The notes under the pieces: model-generated
Databases searched by the model: none
What the model saw: only the letters and a program-made list of their open reading frames with translations
What the model was told of the DNA's origin: nothing
Shown here: positions 49,469-57,777 of the stretch, piece after piece
How the letters are laid out: each line of letters begins with the position of its first letter
Position numbering within the stretch: the stretch's first letter is position 1
Program-made: the position numbers and the translations under genes
Assembly: GCF_000235605.1 (NCBI RefSeq)
Contig: NC_016584.1
Location: 794,001-858,000 of the forward strand
DNA from: Desulfosporosinus orientis DSM 765
GTDB taxonomy: Bacteria; Bacillota; Desulfitobacteriia; Desulfitobacteriales; Desulfitobacteriaceae
Length of the DNA: 64,000 bases
Reading direction: 5' to 3'

Positions 49469-50083
49469 TTGGATGTAAAGGAAGCACTCTTAAAGAGGAG
49501 AAGCATTCGAAAATTCAAATCGGATCCCGTACCGGACGATTTACTGCAAGAATTATTTGAGGCTGCTCGTTTAGCCCCATCTGGTACCAATCATCAACCG
49601 TGGAGATTTGTCGTTGTGAAGAATCAAAGGATAAAAGAACAAATCCAAAATGCAGCCTTTAATCAAAGATTCCTAAGTGAAGCTCCTATTTTGCTTGTTT
49701 GTTGTGCGGATCTTTCTTCATATGCCAATAACACCAGAAAAAGGGTTCAGGAGTTAGTAGACGCAGGAGTATTTGGGCCGGATGCTTTTGATAATTATCC
49801 TAATATTGATAAGCAGCTTGATGAGAATACCTTAAAAGGGTTTATACCCCATGCCATGTTGAATGTTGCACTGGCTATAGAGCATATTGCCTTACGGGCA
49901 GTGTCTTTGGGCCTGGGCACGTGCTGGGTTCAATTAATGAAAGCCAAAAAAATCGCTCAGATCCTGGACCTGCCGGATAACCTGGTTATTACAGCATTGT
50001 TGCCCGTAGGTTATCCGAATCAAGATCCACCTCAACGTCCAAGGATCAATCTTGAAGAGATTATTTATAAAGTGTTGGATTAA
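49469..50083 (+). CDS. Nitroreductase-family FMN flavoprotein
   Basis: 204 residues. Nitroreductase fold: MDVKEALLKRRSIRKFK at the start (FMN-binding R-R-S-x-R), PSGTNHQPWRFVVV, and C-terminal LGTCWVQLMKAKKIAQIL. TTG 49469 gives the family start, with AAAGGTGG 8 bases upstream; GTG 49457 is an alternative. FMN-dependent NAD(P)H reductases of this family reduce nitro, quinone or enoyl groups. Here it may reduce an unsaturated intermediate or a cofactor, but no direct evidence links it to acyl-CoA oxidation beyond cotranscription. Confidence 0.82.
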   Translation: MDVKEALLKRRSIRKFKSDPVPDDLLQELFEAARLAPSGTNHQPWRFVVVKNQRIKEQIQNAAFNQRFLSEAPILLVCCADLSSYANNTRKRVQELVDAGVFGPDAFDNYPNIDKQLDENTLKGFIPHAMLNVALAIEHIALRAVSLGLGTCWVQLMKAKKIAQILDLPDNLVITALLPVGYPNQDPPQRPRINLEEIIYKVLD

Positions 50084-50105
50084 TTTGTTTTTGGAGGCGC
50101 TTATT

Positions 50106-50972
50106 ATGAAGTTAGAGGACATTAAAAAGATCTGTGTAATTGGAGCCGGAAACATGGGCCATCAAATAGCAGTGTGTTGTGCCTTGGCCGGGTATCAGGT
50201 ATCCTGTACTGATATTAGTCAGGAAATGTTAGATAAGGCTGAAAGCTTTGCCAAAGGTTATCTTCCGGAACGTGTTGCCAAAGGAAAAATGAAGCAGGAA
50301 CAAGCAGATATGGCCCTAGCCAATCTCAGTTTTAGCAATAAGCTGGAAGAAGCAGCTGGAGATGCAGATTATGTCATCGAAGCCGCTGTCGAAAAAATAG
50401 AGGTTAAACGGAAGCTTTTTGCTGACCTTGATAGAATAACTCCTTCTCATGCCATTTTAGCAACGAATAGTTCATTTATTGTTAGTTCAGAGGTTGCTTA
50501 CTCCACTAAGAGGCCGGAAAAGGTTTGCAATATGCACTTTTTTAATCCGGCCTTGGTGATGAAGCTGGTGGAGGTTGTCCAAGGTGCTCATACCTCTGCC
50601 GAAACAGCGCAAATTACCATGGATTTGGCTGGAAAACTTGGCAAAACAGGTGTTTTGCTGAAGAAGGAAATCTATGGTTTTGTTGTGAATCGGATTTTAG
50701 CAGCTCTAAATGCTGAGGCTATGTTCCTTGCCGATATGGGGATTGCAACTCCGGAAGAGATTGATATTGCAGTAACTAATGCATTAGGGCATCCTATGGG
50801 TCCGTTTCGTTTAGTCGATCTGACTGGTATTGATCTGGCTTATTATATAGGCATGGAACGTTACCAGACTACCGGAGATCCTAAAGATAAACCTTCACCA
50901 TTAATTGTGGAGAAATTTACTAAAGGGGAATATGGGGTTAAAACCAAAAAAGGATTTTATACCTACGATTGA
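50106..50972 (+). CDS. 3-hydroxyacyl-CoA dehydrogenase, HBD type (copy 1)
   Basis: 288 residues. NAD-binding CVIGAGNMGHQIAVCCALAG (GxGxxG), followed by ATNSSFIVSS (catalytic Ser), NMHFFNPALVMKLVEVV (catalytic His) and KEIYGFVVNRILAALNAEA, with the C-terminal MGPFRLVDLTGIDLAYY dimer domain. A normal 3-hydroxybutyryl-CoA dehydrogenase length, without an enoyl-CoA hydratase fusion. Two paralogues follow at 59627 and 60585. ATG 50106 has GGAGGCGC; it lies 22 bp after the nitroreductase. Confidence 0.9.
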   Translation: MKLEDIKKICVIGAGNMGHQIAVCCALAGYQVSCTDISQEMLDKAESFAKGYLPERVAKGKMKQEQADMALANLSFSNKLEEAAGDADYVIEAAVEKIEVKRKLFADLDRITPSHAILATNSSFIVSSEVAYSTKRPEKVCNMHFFNPALVMKLVEVVQGAHTSAETAQITMDLAGKLGKTGVLLKKEIYGFVVNRILAALNAEAMFLADMGIATPEEIDIAVTNALGHPMGPFRLVDLTGIDLAYYIGMERYQTTGDPKDKPSPLIVEKFTKGEYGVKTKKGFYTYD

Positions 50973-51015
50973 TAAATTCGGTAAGCTCGTAATGAACCTT
51001 TAAGGAGGAAAAAGA

Positions 51016-52182
51016 ATGCCCAAAGAAGCTGTGATTGTATCGGCAGTTCGTACGCCTATTGGTCGAGCGGGAGGTACCCTAGGCAGGATTCCCCCCCATA
51101 TTTATGGCGCGGAAGTATTAAAAGAGGCTGTGAAACGTATTGATTTAGATCCCTATGAGATAGAGGACGTTATCATGGGAAATTGCTTAAATGCCGGAGG
51201 AAACATTGCCCATCTATGCTCACTGCAAGCAGGCTTGCCTATAGAGCTTGCGGGCATAACAGTGGATCGGCAGTGCGGTTCAGGTCTGAATGCCGTTAAT
51301 TTAGCAGCCCAAGCTATTATGGCCGGTATGGGAGAGGTCTATCTTGCGGGGGGAACAGAGAGCTGCTCTCTAACTCCATATATAATGGAACACACAGATT
51401 TCTTTAGCAGGACACCGCCAAAATTCCGAAGTTTTCAGTTATCCCCCGATGAAATAGGCAATCCCCCCATGGGGATTACCGCCGAAAATTTGGCGGATAA
51501 ATATCACATCAGCCGTCAGGAACAGGACGAATTTGCTCTATGCAGCCAGCAAAAGATGGGCAAGGCTATGGAAGCAGGTTATTTTAAAGAGCAAATTGTG
51601 CCCCTGACCATTCCTCTTGGCAAAGGGAAAACAATGGTTTTTGATACAGATGAACATCCTAGGCCGCAAACCACTATGGAAGGTTTGGCTAAACTAGGTC
51701 CTGCTTTTAAAGCGGGAGGTTCGGTCACTGCAGGAAACAGTTCAGGTGTTAATGATGCAGCAGCAGCAGTGGTTGTTATGTCTGCTGATCGGGCTAAAGC
51801 TCTTGGATTACAACCTATGGCTAAAATCCGCACTTTTGCGGTTGCCGGGGTTGATCCCAATATCATGGGTATCGGTCCGGTGCCGGCAACTAGGAAGGTA
51901 TTAGCTCAAGCAGGTCTTTCTCTGGAAGATATGGACATTATCGAACTCAACGAAGCTTTTGCTGCGCAAGTGTTAGCGGTGGATAGGGAACTCCATTTTG
52001 ACATGAGTAAAGTTAATGTTAATGGGGGAGCCATTGCCCATGGGCATCCAATTGCAGCGACAGGTGCCATTCTGACGACAAAATTGGTATACGAGATGAA
52101 TCGCAGAGATGTTCAATTTGGCTTAATCACAGCCTGTATTGGTGGTGGGCAAGGAATTTCCACTGTTTTTGAAAGGGTTTAA
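51016..52182 (+). CDS. Acetyl-CoA acyltransferase / thiolase (copy 1)
   Basis: 388 residues, thiolase family. Nucleophilic Cys87 lies in DRQCGSGLNAVN, the catalytic His is in NGGAIAHGHPIAATGA and the second Cys in ACIGGGQG. The His loop reads A-H-G-H-P-I-A-A-T-G-A where most thiolases, and the copy at 62663, have A-L-G-H-P-L-G-A-(S/T)-G-A; this altered pocket may mean different chain length. It cleaves 3-ketoacyl-CoA to acetyl-CoA. SD AAGGAGG. Last gene of the unit before a hairpin. Confidence 0.9.
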   Translation: MPKEAVIVSAVRTPIGRAGGTLGRIPPHIYGAEVLKEAVKRIDLDPYEIEDVIMGNCLNAGGNIAHLCSLQAGLPIELAGITVDRQCGSGLNAVNLAAQAIMAGMGEVYLAGGTESCSLTPYIMEHTDFFSRTPPKFRSFQLSPDEIGNPPMGITAENLADKYHISRQEQDEFALCSQQKMGKAMEAGYFKEQIVPLTIPLGKGKTMVFDTDEHPRPQTTMEGLAKLGPAFKAGGSVTAGNSSGVNDAAAAVVVMSADRAKALGLQPMAKIRTFAVAGVDPNIMGIGPVPATRKVLAQAGLSLEDMDIIELNEAFAAQVLAVDRELHFDMSKVNVNGGAIAHGHPIAATGAILTTKLVYEMNRRDVQFGLITACIGGGQGISTVFERV

Positions 52183-52202
52183 GTAACATGGAGCTTTTTA
52201 AT

Positions 52203-52227
52203 CCCCTGGCCTTTAGAAGGTCGGGGG
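52203..52227 (+). terminator. GC-rich hairpin after thiolase copy 1
   Basis: CCCCTGGCC / TTTAGAA / GGTCGGGGG, nine pairs with two wobbles, without a T-tract. It may slow transcription or protect the 3' end rather than terminate. Confidence 0.5.
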
Positions 52228-52274
52228 ACCTTGCTATTGTGGCCATAGTAATAAGATAGAAATGAGGAGTGACA

Positions 52275-53576
52275 ATGGTAAAAGCCCCTGTTTCTCTTAT
52301 AAAAGTTGCTGATGTGTACGAAGCGGTTCAGGAAAGCTTGAAACTTTGCGACGGATTATCAGGATTAAAAGTTAATGATAGAATCTTAATAAAACCGAAT
52401 ATTGTCAGCTGGGATTTCAAGTTACCGTTCCCTCCTTATGGTGTTGTAACAACCAGTGTCGTAATAAATGCTTTAGTTCGCATTTTAGCTGAAAATGGTT
52501 TTAAGGATTTAACTATTGGCGAAGGAGCACTTCCTAATGTTAAAGCTAAGGGAACAGCTGTATATGAAGCCTTGGGCTACAAAACTTTGCAAGAGCGCTA
52601 TGGAGTCAAGCTGGTGGACTTTAATACAGAAAAATTTGTTGCGGTTGAGTATGAGGACGGCTTTAAACTAGATATTGCTCATCATGCTCTTGAAGCAGAT
52701 AAGATTATCAATGTGCCGGTTTTAAAGACTCATAGTCAAGCTAAAGTTTCTTTAGGTATTAAAAACCTTAAAGGATGCCTCAATAAAAAATCGAAACAAG
52801 CATGCCACGGCTTGGGTGATCAGGATCTTCCTTTTACTTTCCCACGAATTATTGAAAAGTTGCCGGTGGCCTTAACGATCATTGATGGACTCTATACTTT
52901 AGAAAAAGGTCCGGGTCCAACTGGAAAAGCCTATAGAAAGGACTTGATTATTGCCTCTCGTGATCCCTTTGCCTGTGATTTAGTAGGTGCGGCTATTCTT
53001 GGTTATTCTGCTAAGGAGGTCGAACATCTTAAATACTATGCCAAACGTCATGGTTACAGCTTGGAGTTGGCAGATTATGAGGTTAGAGGGGAAAAGGTAT
53101 TAGAACAACAAGAATATACTATTTATGATTGGGGCTGGACGGAGGACGACACCGGTCCAGTGGGATTCAAAAAACGTGGTATTACAGGAATTGCTATTCG
53201 AAAGTACGATAATAGCTTGTGCACGGGGTGTTCAGTACAATTTAATCCTATGCTGATCCTATTGGGTTCCGCTTACAGAGGGCAGCCCTTTCCTAATGTC
53301 GAGTTGGTTAGCGGTAAGCAACAGCTGGCTTCACCCGGTTTTGACAGATCCGTATTATTTGGCAAGTGCGCTTGTCATAATAATAGGAACAATCCCAATA
53401 TCAAAAAAGCTCTCTTTCTTTGGGGGTGTCCGCCGGATTTGGGAATGATTTCTGAACAGTTGGCTAAGGAAGGAATACAATGCGATTATCAAGAATACAT
53501 TCGTTTTCGGAATTACCTATTCGATCGGTATAAAGCAGTTGAAGGTTTTGAATTAGCCGATTGGACTGTAGAATAA
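52275..53576 (+). CDS. DUF362-domain protein, possible Fe-S protein
   Basis: 433 residues. DUF362 signature: ILIKPNIVSWDFK, TIGEGALPNVKAKGTAVYEALGY, IINVPVLKTHSQAKVSLGIKNLKGC, and DPFACDLVGAAIL. Later Cys residues (LCTGCSVQFNP; FGKCACHNN; LWGCPPD) could hold a cluster, but the eight-Cys ferredoxin insert common in other DUF362 proteins is absent. DUF362 proteins are of unproven function, with roles as ferredoxins proposed. Its position between thiolase and the sigma-54 activator suggests a redox function in the acyl-CoA route. ATG 52275 has GAGGAG upstream. Confidence 0.78.
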   Translation: MVKAPVSLIKVADVYEAVQESLKLCDGLSGLKVNDRILIKPNIVSWDFKLPFPPYGVVTTSVVINALVRILAENGFKDLTIGEGALPNVKAKGTAVYEALGYKTLQERYGVKLVDFNTEKFVAVEYEDGFKLDIAHHALEADKIINVPVLKTHSQAKVSLGIKNLKGCLNKKSKQACHGLGDQDLPFTFPRIIEKLPVALTIIDGLYTLEKGPGPTGKAYRKDLIIASRDPFACDLVGAAILGYSAKEVEHLKYYAKRHGYSLELADYEVRGEKVLEQQEYTIYDWGWTEDDTGPVGFKKRGITGIAIRKYDNSLCTGCSVQFNPMLILLGSAYRGQPFPNVELVSGKQQLASPGFDRSVLFGKCACHNNRNNPNIKKALFLWGCPPDLGMISEQLAKEGIQCDYQEYIRFRNYLFDRYKAVEGFELADWTVE

Positions 53577-53609
53577 GTCCCATGTGTCTTTGAGTTGTAT
53601 TATTGACCG

Positions 53610-53640
53610 AAGGTGCTTCTATCGAGGAAGCACCTTTTAT
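53610..53640 (+). terminator. Intrinsic terminator after the DUF362 gene
   Basis: AAGGTGCTTC / TATCGAG / GAAGCACCTT, 10-bp stem, then TTATATTTG. Confidence 0.85.
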
Positions 53641-53746
53641 ATTTGTTAAAATAAGAAAATTTGAAAAATTAAAAAGAATAACTTTTCGAATGAATGATAT
53701 TTATATATAATCGTATTTAAGGATATCAAGATAGTGAGGGATGAAG

Positions 53747-55147
53747 ATGAGCGTAGGAGTCCATGCCGTTACCAGCAGCGTTATTCCACGTTGGGATCGT
53801 AAACTCTTATTTGAAATCCTAAATAATATTCATGATGTAGTGCTTGTTATTGATTCAGATACAACCGTTGTTTATGCTAATGAGGCCTATGCCAGGATTT
53901 TAGGGGTACCTGTAGAAAGAGTGTTAGGCCGAAGGTTGGATAAAATTGAGCCTAATTCCAAGACAATAACCGCATTGCGAACAGGCAGAGTCAGTAATAA
54001 CGGCAGAGATTACTTAGATTCTTTGGGCATTGATGTGGTTGGAAGTTCATTCCCTTTGTATGACGGCAAAAACATCATTGGTGCTGTTTCGATATTTAAG
54101 AATATTACAGAAGTCGTTCAATTAAATCGTGAACTGCAATTAACCAAGGGTGTCGCAAACTACTTTAAGGAACAATTGGAACAGAGGGAGCAGCTGCCCC
54201 TTTCTTTCAAAGAATATGTAGGGCAGAATAGTCGTTTAAGAGAAACCTTAATCTTAGCCGCTAAAGTTGCACTTACCGATAGTACTGTATTAATTCTTGG
54301 TGAAAGCGGTGTTGGCAAAGGCGTCTTAGCCAGGGCTGTTCATAATGCCAGCAGGCGTAAAAATATGCCTTTAATTAAGGTTAATTGTGCTGCAATTCCT
54401 GAAAATTTGATTGAAAGTGAACTATTTGGCTATGAAGATGGTGCATTTACAGGAGCTAAACGAGGAGGAAAACTTGGCAAATTTGAGCTTGCTCATGAAG
54501 GAACCATATTTTTGGACGAAATTGGCGATATGAGTTTAACGATGCAAGCTAAGCTGTTAAGAGTATTGCAAGAAAAAGAGTTTGAAAGAGTAGGCGGGAC
54601 AAAGACCATCAAGGTTAATCCTCGAGTAATAACTGCAACGAACCGTGATTTGAAAAGCATGATCGAGAATGGTACCTTTCGCAAAGATTTATACTATCGT
54701 TTAAATATCGTCCCTCTCTACCTGAGTCCGCTGCGTGAACGGAAAGACGACTTACTGGTCCTTGCAAAAACCTTCTTAGATCAGTTTTCAGGGGCAGCTG
54801 GTCATGAGTTTTCCTTGTCTCCCCAAGTCATAAAGTTGTTTCAGTCTTATGACTGGCCCGGCAACATTCGAGAATTGCAGAATGTCCTAGAACATGCCAG
54901 TATTGTCTGCAGCAATGACGTCATCGAAGTCCATCATTTGCCGGCCCATATGATAACAATTCATGAAGACAATAAATGCAACTCAGATAAACCTCACGAT
55001 ATTAAAGAAATATTAGGAAGAGTAGAAAAAGAGCTTATCTTATCTGCCCTGGCAACCTATGAAAACCGCACTCAGGCTATGAAAGCGTTAGGAATATCCA
55101 GGGGAGCTTTTTATGATAAATTACGAAGGTATGGTATTGACGAATAA
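53747..55147 (+). CDS. Sigma-54-dependent activator: PAS - AAA+ - Fis-type HTH
   Basis: 466 residues. N-terminal PAS domain (~20-130: [26 protein letters not shown]), then the AAA+ domain: Walker [16 protein letters not shown], the sigma-54 contact loop [10 protein letters not shown], Walker [13 protein letters not shown], and R-fingers; finally a Fis-type HTH ([23 protein letters not shown]). The GAFTGA motif makes it a true bacterial enhancer-binding protein that opens sigma-54 promoters. Five such promoters flank it in the window, three with a shared upstream dyad, which it probably binds. The PAS domain may sense an acyl-CoA or acid. ATG 53747 has GTGAGGG spaced 6. Confidence 0.93.
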   Translation: MSVGVHAVTSSVIPRWDRKLLFEILNNIHDVVLVIDSDTTVVYANEAYARILGVPVERVLGRRLDKIEPNSKTITALRTGRVSNNGRDYLDSLGIDVVGSSFPLYDGKNIIGAVSIFKNITEVVQLNRELQLTKGVANYFKEQLEQREQLPLSFKEYVGQNSRLRETLILAAKVALTDSTVLILGESGVGKGVLARAVHNASRRKNMPLIKVNCAAIPENLIESELFGYEDGAFTGAKRGGKLGKFELAHEGTIFLDEIGDMSLTMQAKLLRVLQEKEFERVGGTKTIKVNPRVITATNRDLKSMIENGTFRKDLYYRLNIVPLYLSPLRERKDDLLVLAKTFLDQFSGAAGHEFSLSPQVIKLFQSYDWPGNIRELQNVLEHASIVCSNDVIEVHHLPAHMITIHEDNKCNSDKPHDIKEILGRVEKELILSALATYENRTQAMKALGISRGAFYDKLRRYGIDE

Positions 55148-55156
55148 TACTTTAAG

Positions 55157-55172
55157 TGTATGAAAAATGTAC
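55157..55172 (+). promoter_or_regulatory. Candidate upstream activating site, CoA-transferase unit
   Basis: TGTATGAAAAATGTAC, equal at 12 of 16 positions to TGTATGGTAACTATAC at 46325. It lies 116 bp before the -24 element at 55288. Confidence 0.4.
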
Positions 55173-55233
55173 TTCGATCTTACTGTTGCTGGTGTAATGT
55201 ACAAAAGATGAACACTAACTATAAAATATAGAT

Positions 55234-55272
55234 CCTCTTTTGGCTTAAAAAAGAAGTCAGGAGAGGGTTTTT
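55234..55272 (+). terminator. Intrinsic terminator after the sigma-54 activator gene
   Basis: CCTCTTTTGGCTT / AAAAAAG / AAGTCAGGAGAGG with a few mismatches, then GTTTTT. Confidence 0.75.
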
Positions 55273-55285
55273 AATTATTTTAAAT

Positions 55286-55302
55286 TTGGCATTATTATTG
55301 CA
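55286..55302 (+). promoter_or_regulatory. Sigma-54 promoter, CoA-transferase unit
   Basis: TTGGCAT-TATTA-TTGCA, GG and GC 10 bases apart, about 43 bp before the ATG. A consensus match. Confidence 0.9.
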
Positions 55303-55344
55303 AATAAGAACAATGTGAATATTTAAATAAGGAGGAAAAAGTTG

Positions 55345-56670
55345 ATGTCAAATTGGGTCAAGGAATACCAAAGTAAGCTTGTTTCCCCTGCGAAAGCTGT
55401 GAGAGCCGTTAGGAATGGGGACTGGATAGAGTATACCTTTGCAGCGAATACCTTGCCGGTTCTTGATGAAGCCTTTGCTAAACGCATACCTGAGCTTGAG
55501 GATATCGTTATTGTCAACGGAATATCTACTCGTCCCCATGCCATTCATTATGCTGATCCTACGGGAAAACACAGTACTTGGAATTCAACGCACATGACAG
55601 GTATTGACAGAATGTATGCGAAGACAAGGAAGGTTTTCTATACCCCGTTAAAGTATTCGGAAGCACCTCGTTACTGCCGGGATAATAAGAATTGCCGAGT
55701 TATGATGGTTCAGGCAAGACCGATGGATAAGCATGGCTTTTTCAATTTGGGCCCTACTATTTCGCATCTTCGTGCAGCTGCTGATGTTGCCGAAGTTATC
55801 ATTGTAGAGGTTAATGAGGATTTGCCTTATTCACAAGGAGGGTATGGAAATAATCTTCATGTGTCTGAAGTCACTTATATTGTCGAAGGTGGTCACACTG
55901 GAATGCCTCAAATCCCTAATGAAGAACCTGAGGAGGTAGACCGCAAAATTGCAGAATATGTTCTCCAGGAGCTAAGAGATGGGGATTGCCTGCAAATTGG
56001 CATTGGGGCAATGCCAAATGCTTTGGGTCAAATGATTGCTCAGTCTGATTTAAAGGATTTAGGGATTCATTCCGAGATGTTATGTGACAGTATGGTTGAT
56101 ATGGCAGAAGCCGGTGTGGTTACAGGCAACAAAAAACAGATTGACCAAGGACGGATGACCTATACCTTTGCGGCAGGTTCCCAAAAACTATATGACTTTT
56201 TGGACAACAATCCTATGTGTGCAGGTTATCCTGTAGACTATGTCAATGACCGCGTGATAGCTTGTCGAAATTATAATATGGTATCAATTAATAATGCCAT
56301 AGAAATTGACCTTACCGGGCAAGTATGTTCCGAGTCTAAAGGGATACGTCAGATCAGCGGAGCAGGGGGGCAATTGGATTTTGTCGATATCGCTTATCAT
56401 TCCAAAGGCGGAAGAAGCTTTATATGTTTGTCTTCAACTTATACAGACTCGAAAGGAACAATTCATTCCCGCATCAATCCACTTTTATCAGTAGGAGCGG
56501 TGGTAACGGATACACGTTCAACGGTTCAATATGTTGCAACAGAGTATGGAATCGTGAATCTTAAAGGGACTCCGATTTTCCAGCGTGCAGAACGATTAAT
56601 CAGTATTGCCCATCCTGATTTCCGAGATGAATTGATTAGGGAAGCCCATCAATTAAATTTATTAAGATAA
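55345..56670 (+). CDS. Acetyl-CoA hydrolase/transferase-family CoA-transferase
   Basis: 441 residues, family I-type acetyl-CoA hydrolase/4-hydroxybutyrate CoA-transferase group. GDWIEYTFAANTLPVLDEA, TPLKYSEAPRYC, QARPMDKHGFFNLGPT, GIGAMPNALGQMI and then LGIHSEMLCDSM with the likely catalytic Glu; the C-terminal GAGGQLDFVDIAYHSKGG and YVATEYGIVNLKG are conserved. It should move CoA between acetate and a short acid (for example butyryl-CoA:acetate). Start ATG 55345 has AAGGAGG 9 bases upstream. Alone behind its own sigma-54 promoter. Confidence 0.87.
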   Translation: MSNWVKEYQSKLVSPAKAVRAVRNGDWIEYTFAANTLPVLDEAFAKRIPELEDIVIVNGISTRPHAIHYADPTGKHSTWNSTHMTGIDRMYAKTRKVFYTPLKYSEAPRYCRDNKNCRVMMVQARPMDKHGFFNLGPTISHLRAAADVAEVIIVEVNEDLPYSQGGYGNNLHVSEVTYIVEGGHTGMPQIPNEEPEEVDRKIAEYVLQELRDGDCLQIGIGAMPNALGQMIAQSDLKDLGIHSEMLCDSMVDMAEAGVVTGNKKQIDQGRMTYTFAAGSQKLYDFLDNNPMCAGYPVDYVNDRVIACRNYNMVSINNAIEIDLTGQVCSESKGIRQISGAGGQLDFVDIAYHSKGGRSFICLSSTYTDSKGTIHSRINPLLSVGAVVTDTRSTVQYVATEYGIVNLKGTPIFQRAERLISIAHPDFRDELIREAHQLNLLR

Positions 56671-56838
56671 GTAGTTCAATTTTTATACACTAGTGTTGCC
56701 AATAACACATAGTTTCGTAAAAGTAAGCCAATAGGCAATGATTATTACCATATTATTTTTGCTTGGCATTACTTTATGACGCTTATTATAAGGGGTTAGT
56801 GGTTTGGGCAGAGTGATTAATTCGGAATTTAAAGCAAG

Positions 56839-56855
56839 TTGGCATGATTATTGAA
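56839..56855 (+). promoter_or_regulatory. Weak sigma-54 promoter candidate, enoyl-CoA hydratase unit
   Basis: TTGGCAT-GATTA-TTGAA. The -24 element is good; the -12 reads GA for GC. It lies 83 bp before the GTG start. A reverse-orientation TGTATAAAAATTGAAC (56680-56695) is a weak fit to the upstream site. Confidence 0.5.
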
Positions 56856-56937
56856 ATAAGGATTACTATATTAAACCAATAATTGAAGAGGAGTCCGGAG
56901 ATAGGCCAAGCTTTCATAATAAAGGAGGTAATAAAAA

Positions 56938-57717
56938 GTGACCTATGAAACCATCAGGGTGGAAATTGAAGAAGGAATTGCAACGATCACCCTTAATCGC
57001 CCGGAAGTGCTGAATGCCTTAAACAGCCAGGTTTTTAACGAATTAGCCGCTGCCGCAAAGAATTTGGGAGAAGATGAAGGGGTGCGCGGGGTAATTCTCA
57101 CCGGCGGCGAAAAGGTTTTTGCTGCAGGGGCGGATATTAAGCAGATGGCCTCTTTAAATGCAGTCGAGGTAGTGAAGAGTATCAGACCTTCAAGGATAGC
57201 TTTTAATTTAATAGAAAATCTGCAGAAACCCGTCATTTCGGCTATTGCTGGTTATGCCCTAGGCGGTGGCTGTGAACTAAGCTTAACCACAGATGTGCGT
57301 ATTGCAGCGGATAATGCTCAATTCGGCTTGCCGGAAATCAAATTGGGGATCCTGCCTGGCGGCGGAGGGACTCAACGTTTGCCGCGTCTGATTGGAGCCG
57401 GTAAGGCCAAAGAATTAATCTTCAGCGGAGATATCATTAATGCGGAGGAAGCCCTGAGGATTGGGCTTGTGAATAAAGTGGTATCTGCGGATCAATTAAT
57501 GGCAGAAGCTAAAAAGATGGCCAAAAAGTTTATTTCTAAAGGTGCTATTGCTCTGCAATTAGCTAAATCCTGCATTAATGAGGGGCTTCAGGTAGATTTG
57601 GAAACGGGCTTACAGTATGAACACAAATGTTTTGCCTTGTTATTTGCCACTGAAGACCAAAAAGAGGGTATGCAAGCCTTTCTTGAAAAACGCAAACCAA
57701 ATTTTCAAGGAAGATAG
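56938..57717 (+). CDS. Enoyl-CoA hydratase (crotonase family)
   Basis: 259 residues, the standard crotonase length. ITLNRPEVLNALNSQVF, oxyanion-hole loop AGADIKQM, GYALGGGCELSLTTDVRIAADNAQFGLPEIKLGILPG with both catalytic Glu residues (CE and PE) and GGGGTQRLPRLIG. It hydrates 2-enoyl-CoA to (S)-3-hydroxyacyl-CoA. GTG start with AAAGGAGG 8 bases upstream. It heads the second beta-oxidation unit, followed by dehydrogenase, two 3-hydroxyacyl-CoA dehydrogenases, short-chain acyl-CoA dehydrogenase and thiolase. Confidence 0.93.
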   Translation: MTYETIRVEIEEGIATITLNRPEVLNALNSQVFNELAAAAKNLGEDEGVRGVILTGGEKVFAAGADIKQMASLNAVEVVKSIRPSRIAFNLIENLQKPVISAIAGYALGGGCELSLTTDVRIAADNAQFGLPEIKLGILPGGGGTQRLPRLIGAGKAKELIFSGDIINAEEALRIGLVNKVVSADQLMAEAKKMAKKFISKGAIALQLAKSCINEGLQVDLETGLQYEHKCFALLFATEDQKEGMQAFLEKRKPNFQGR

Positions 57718-57777
57718 ATTTTCCTAGTGGTTAGATGAGTACAGACCAAGATTTAGACAAAAGAAAAGGAAGTGTTT

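Noticed and set aside
56763-56779. TTGGCAT-TACTTTATG as a sigma-54 promoter
   Set aside because: The bases 10 after GG are TG, not GC; the element at 56839 nearer the gene fits better.
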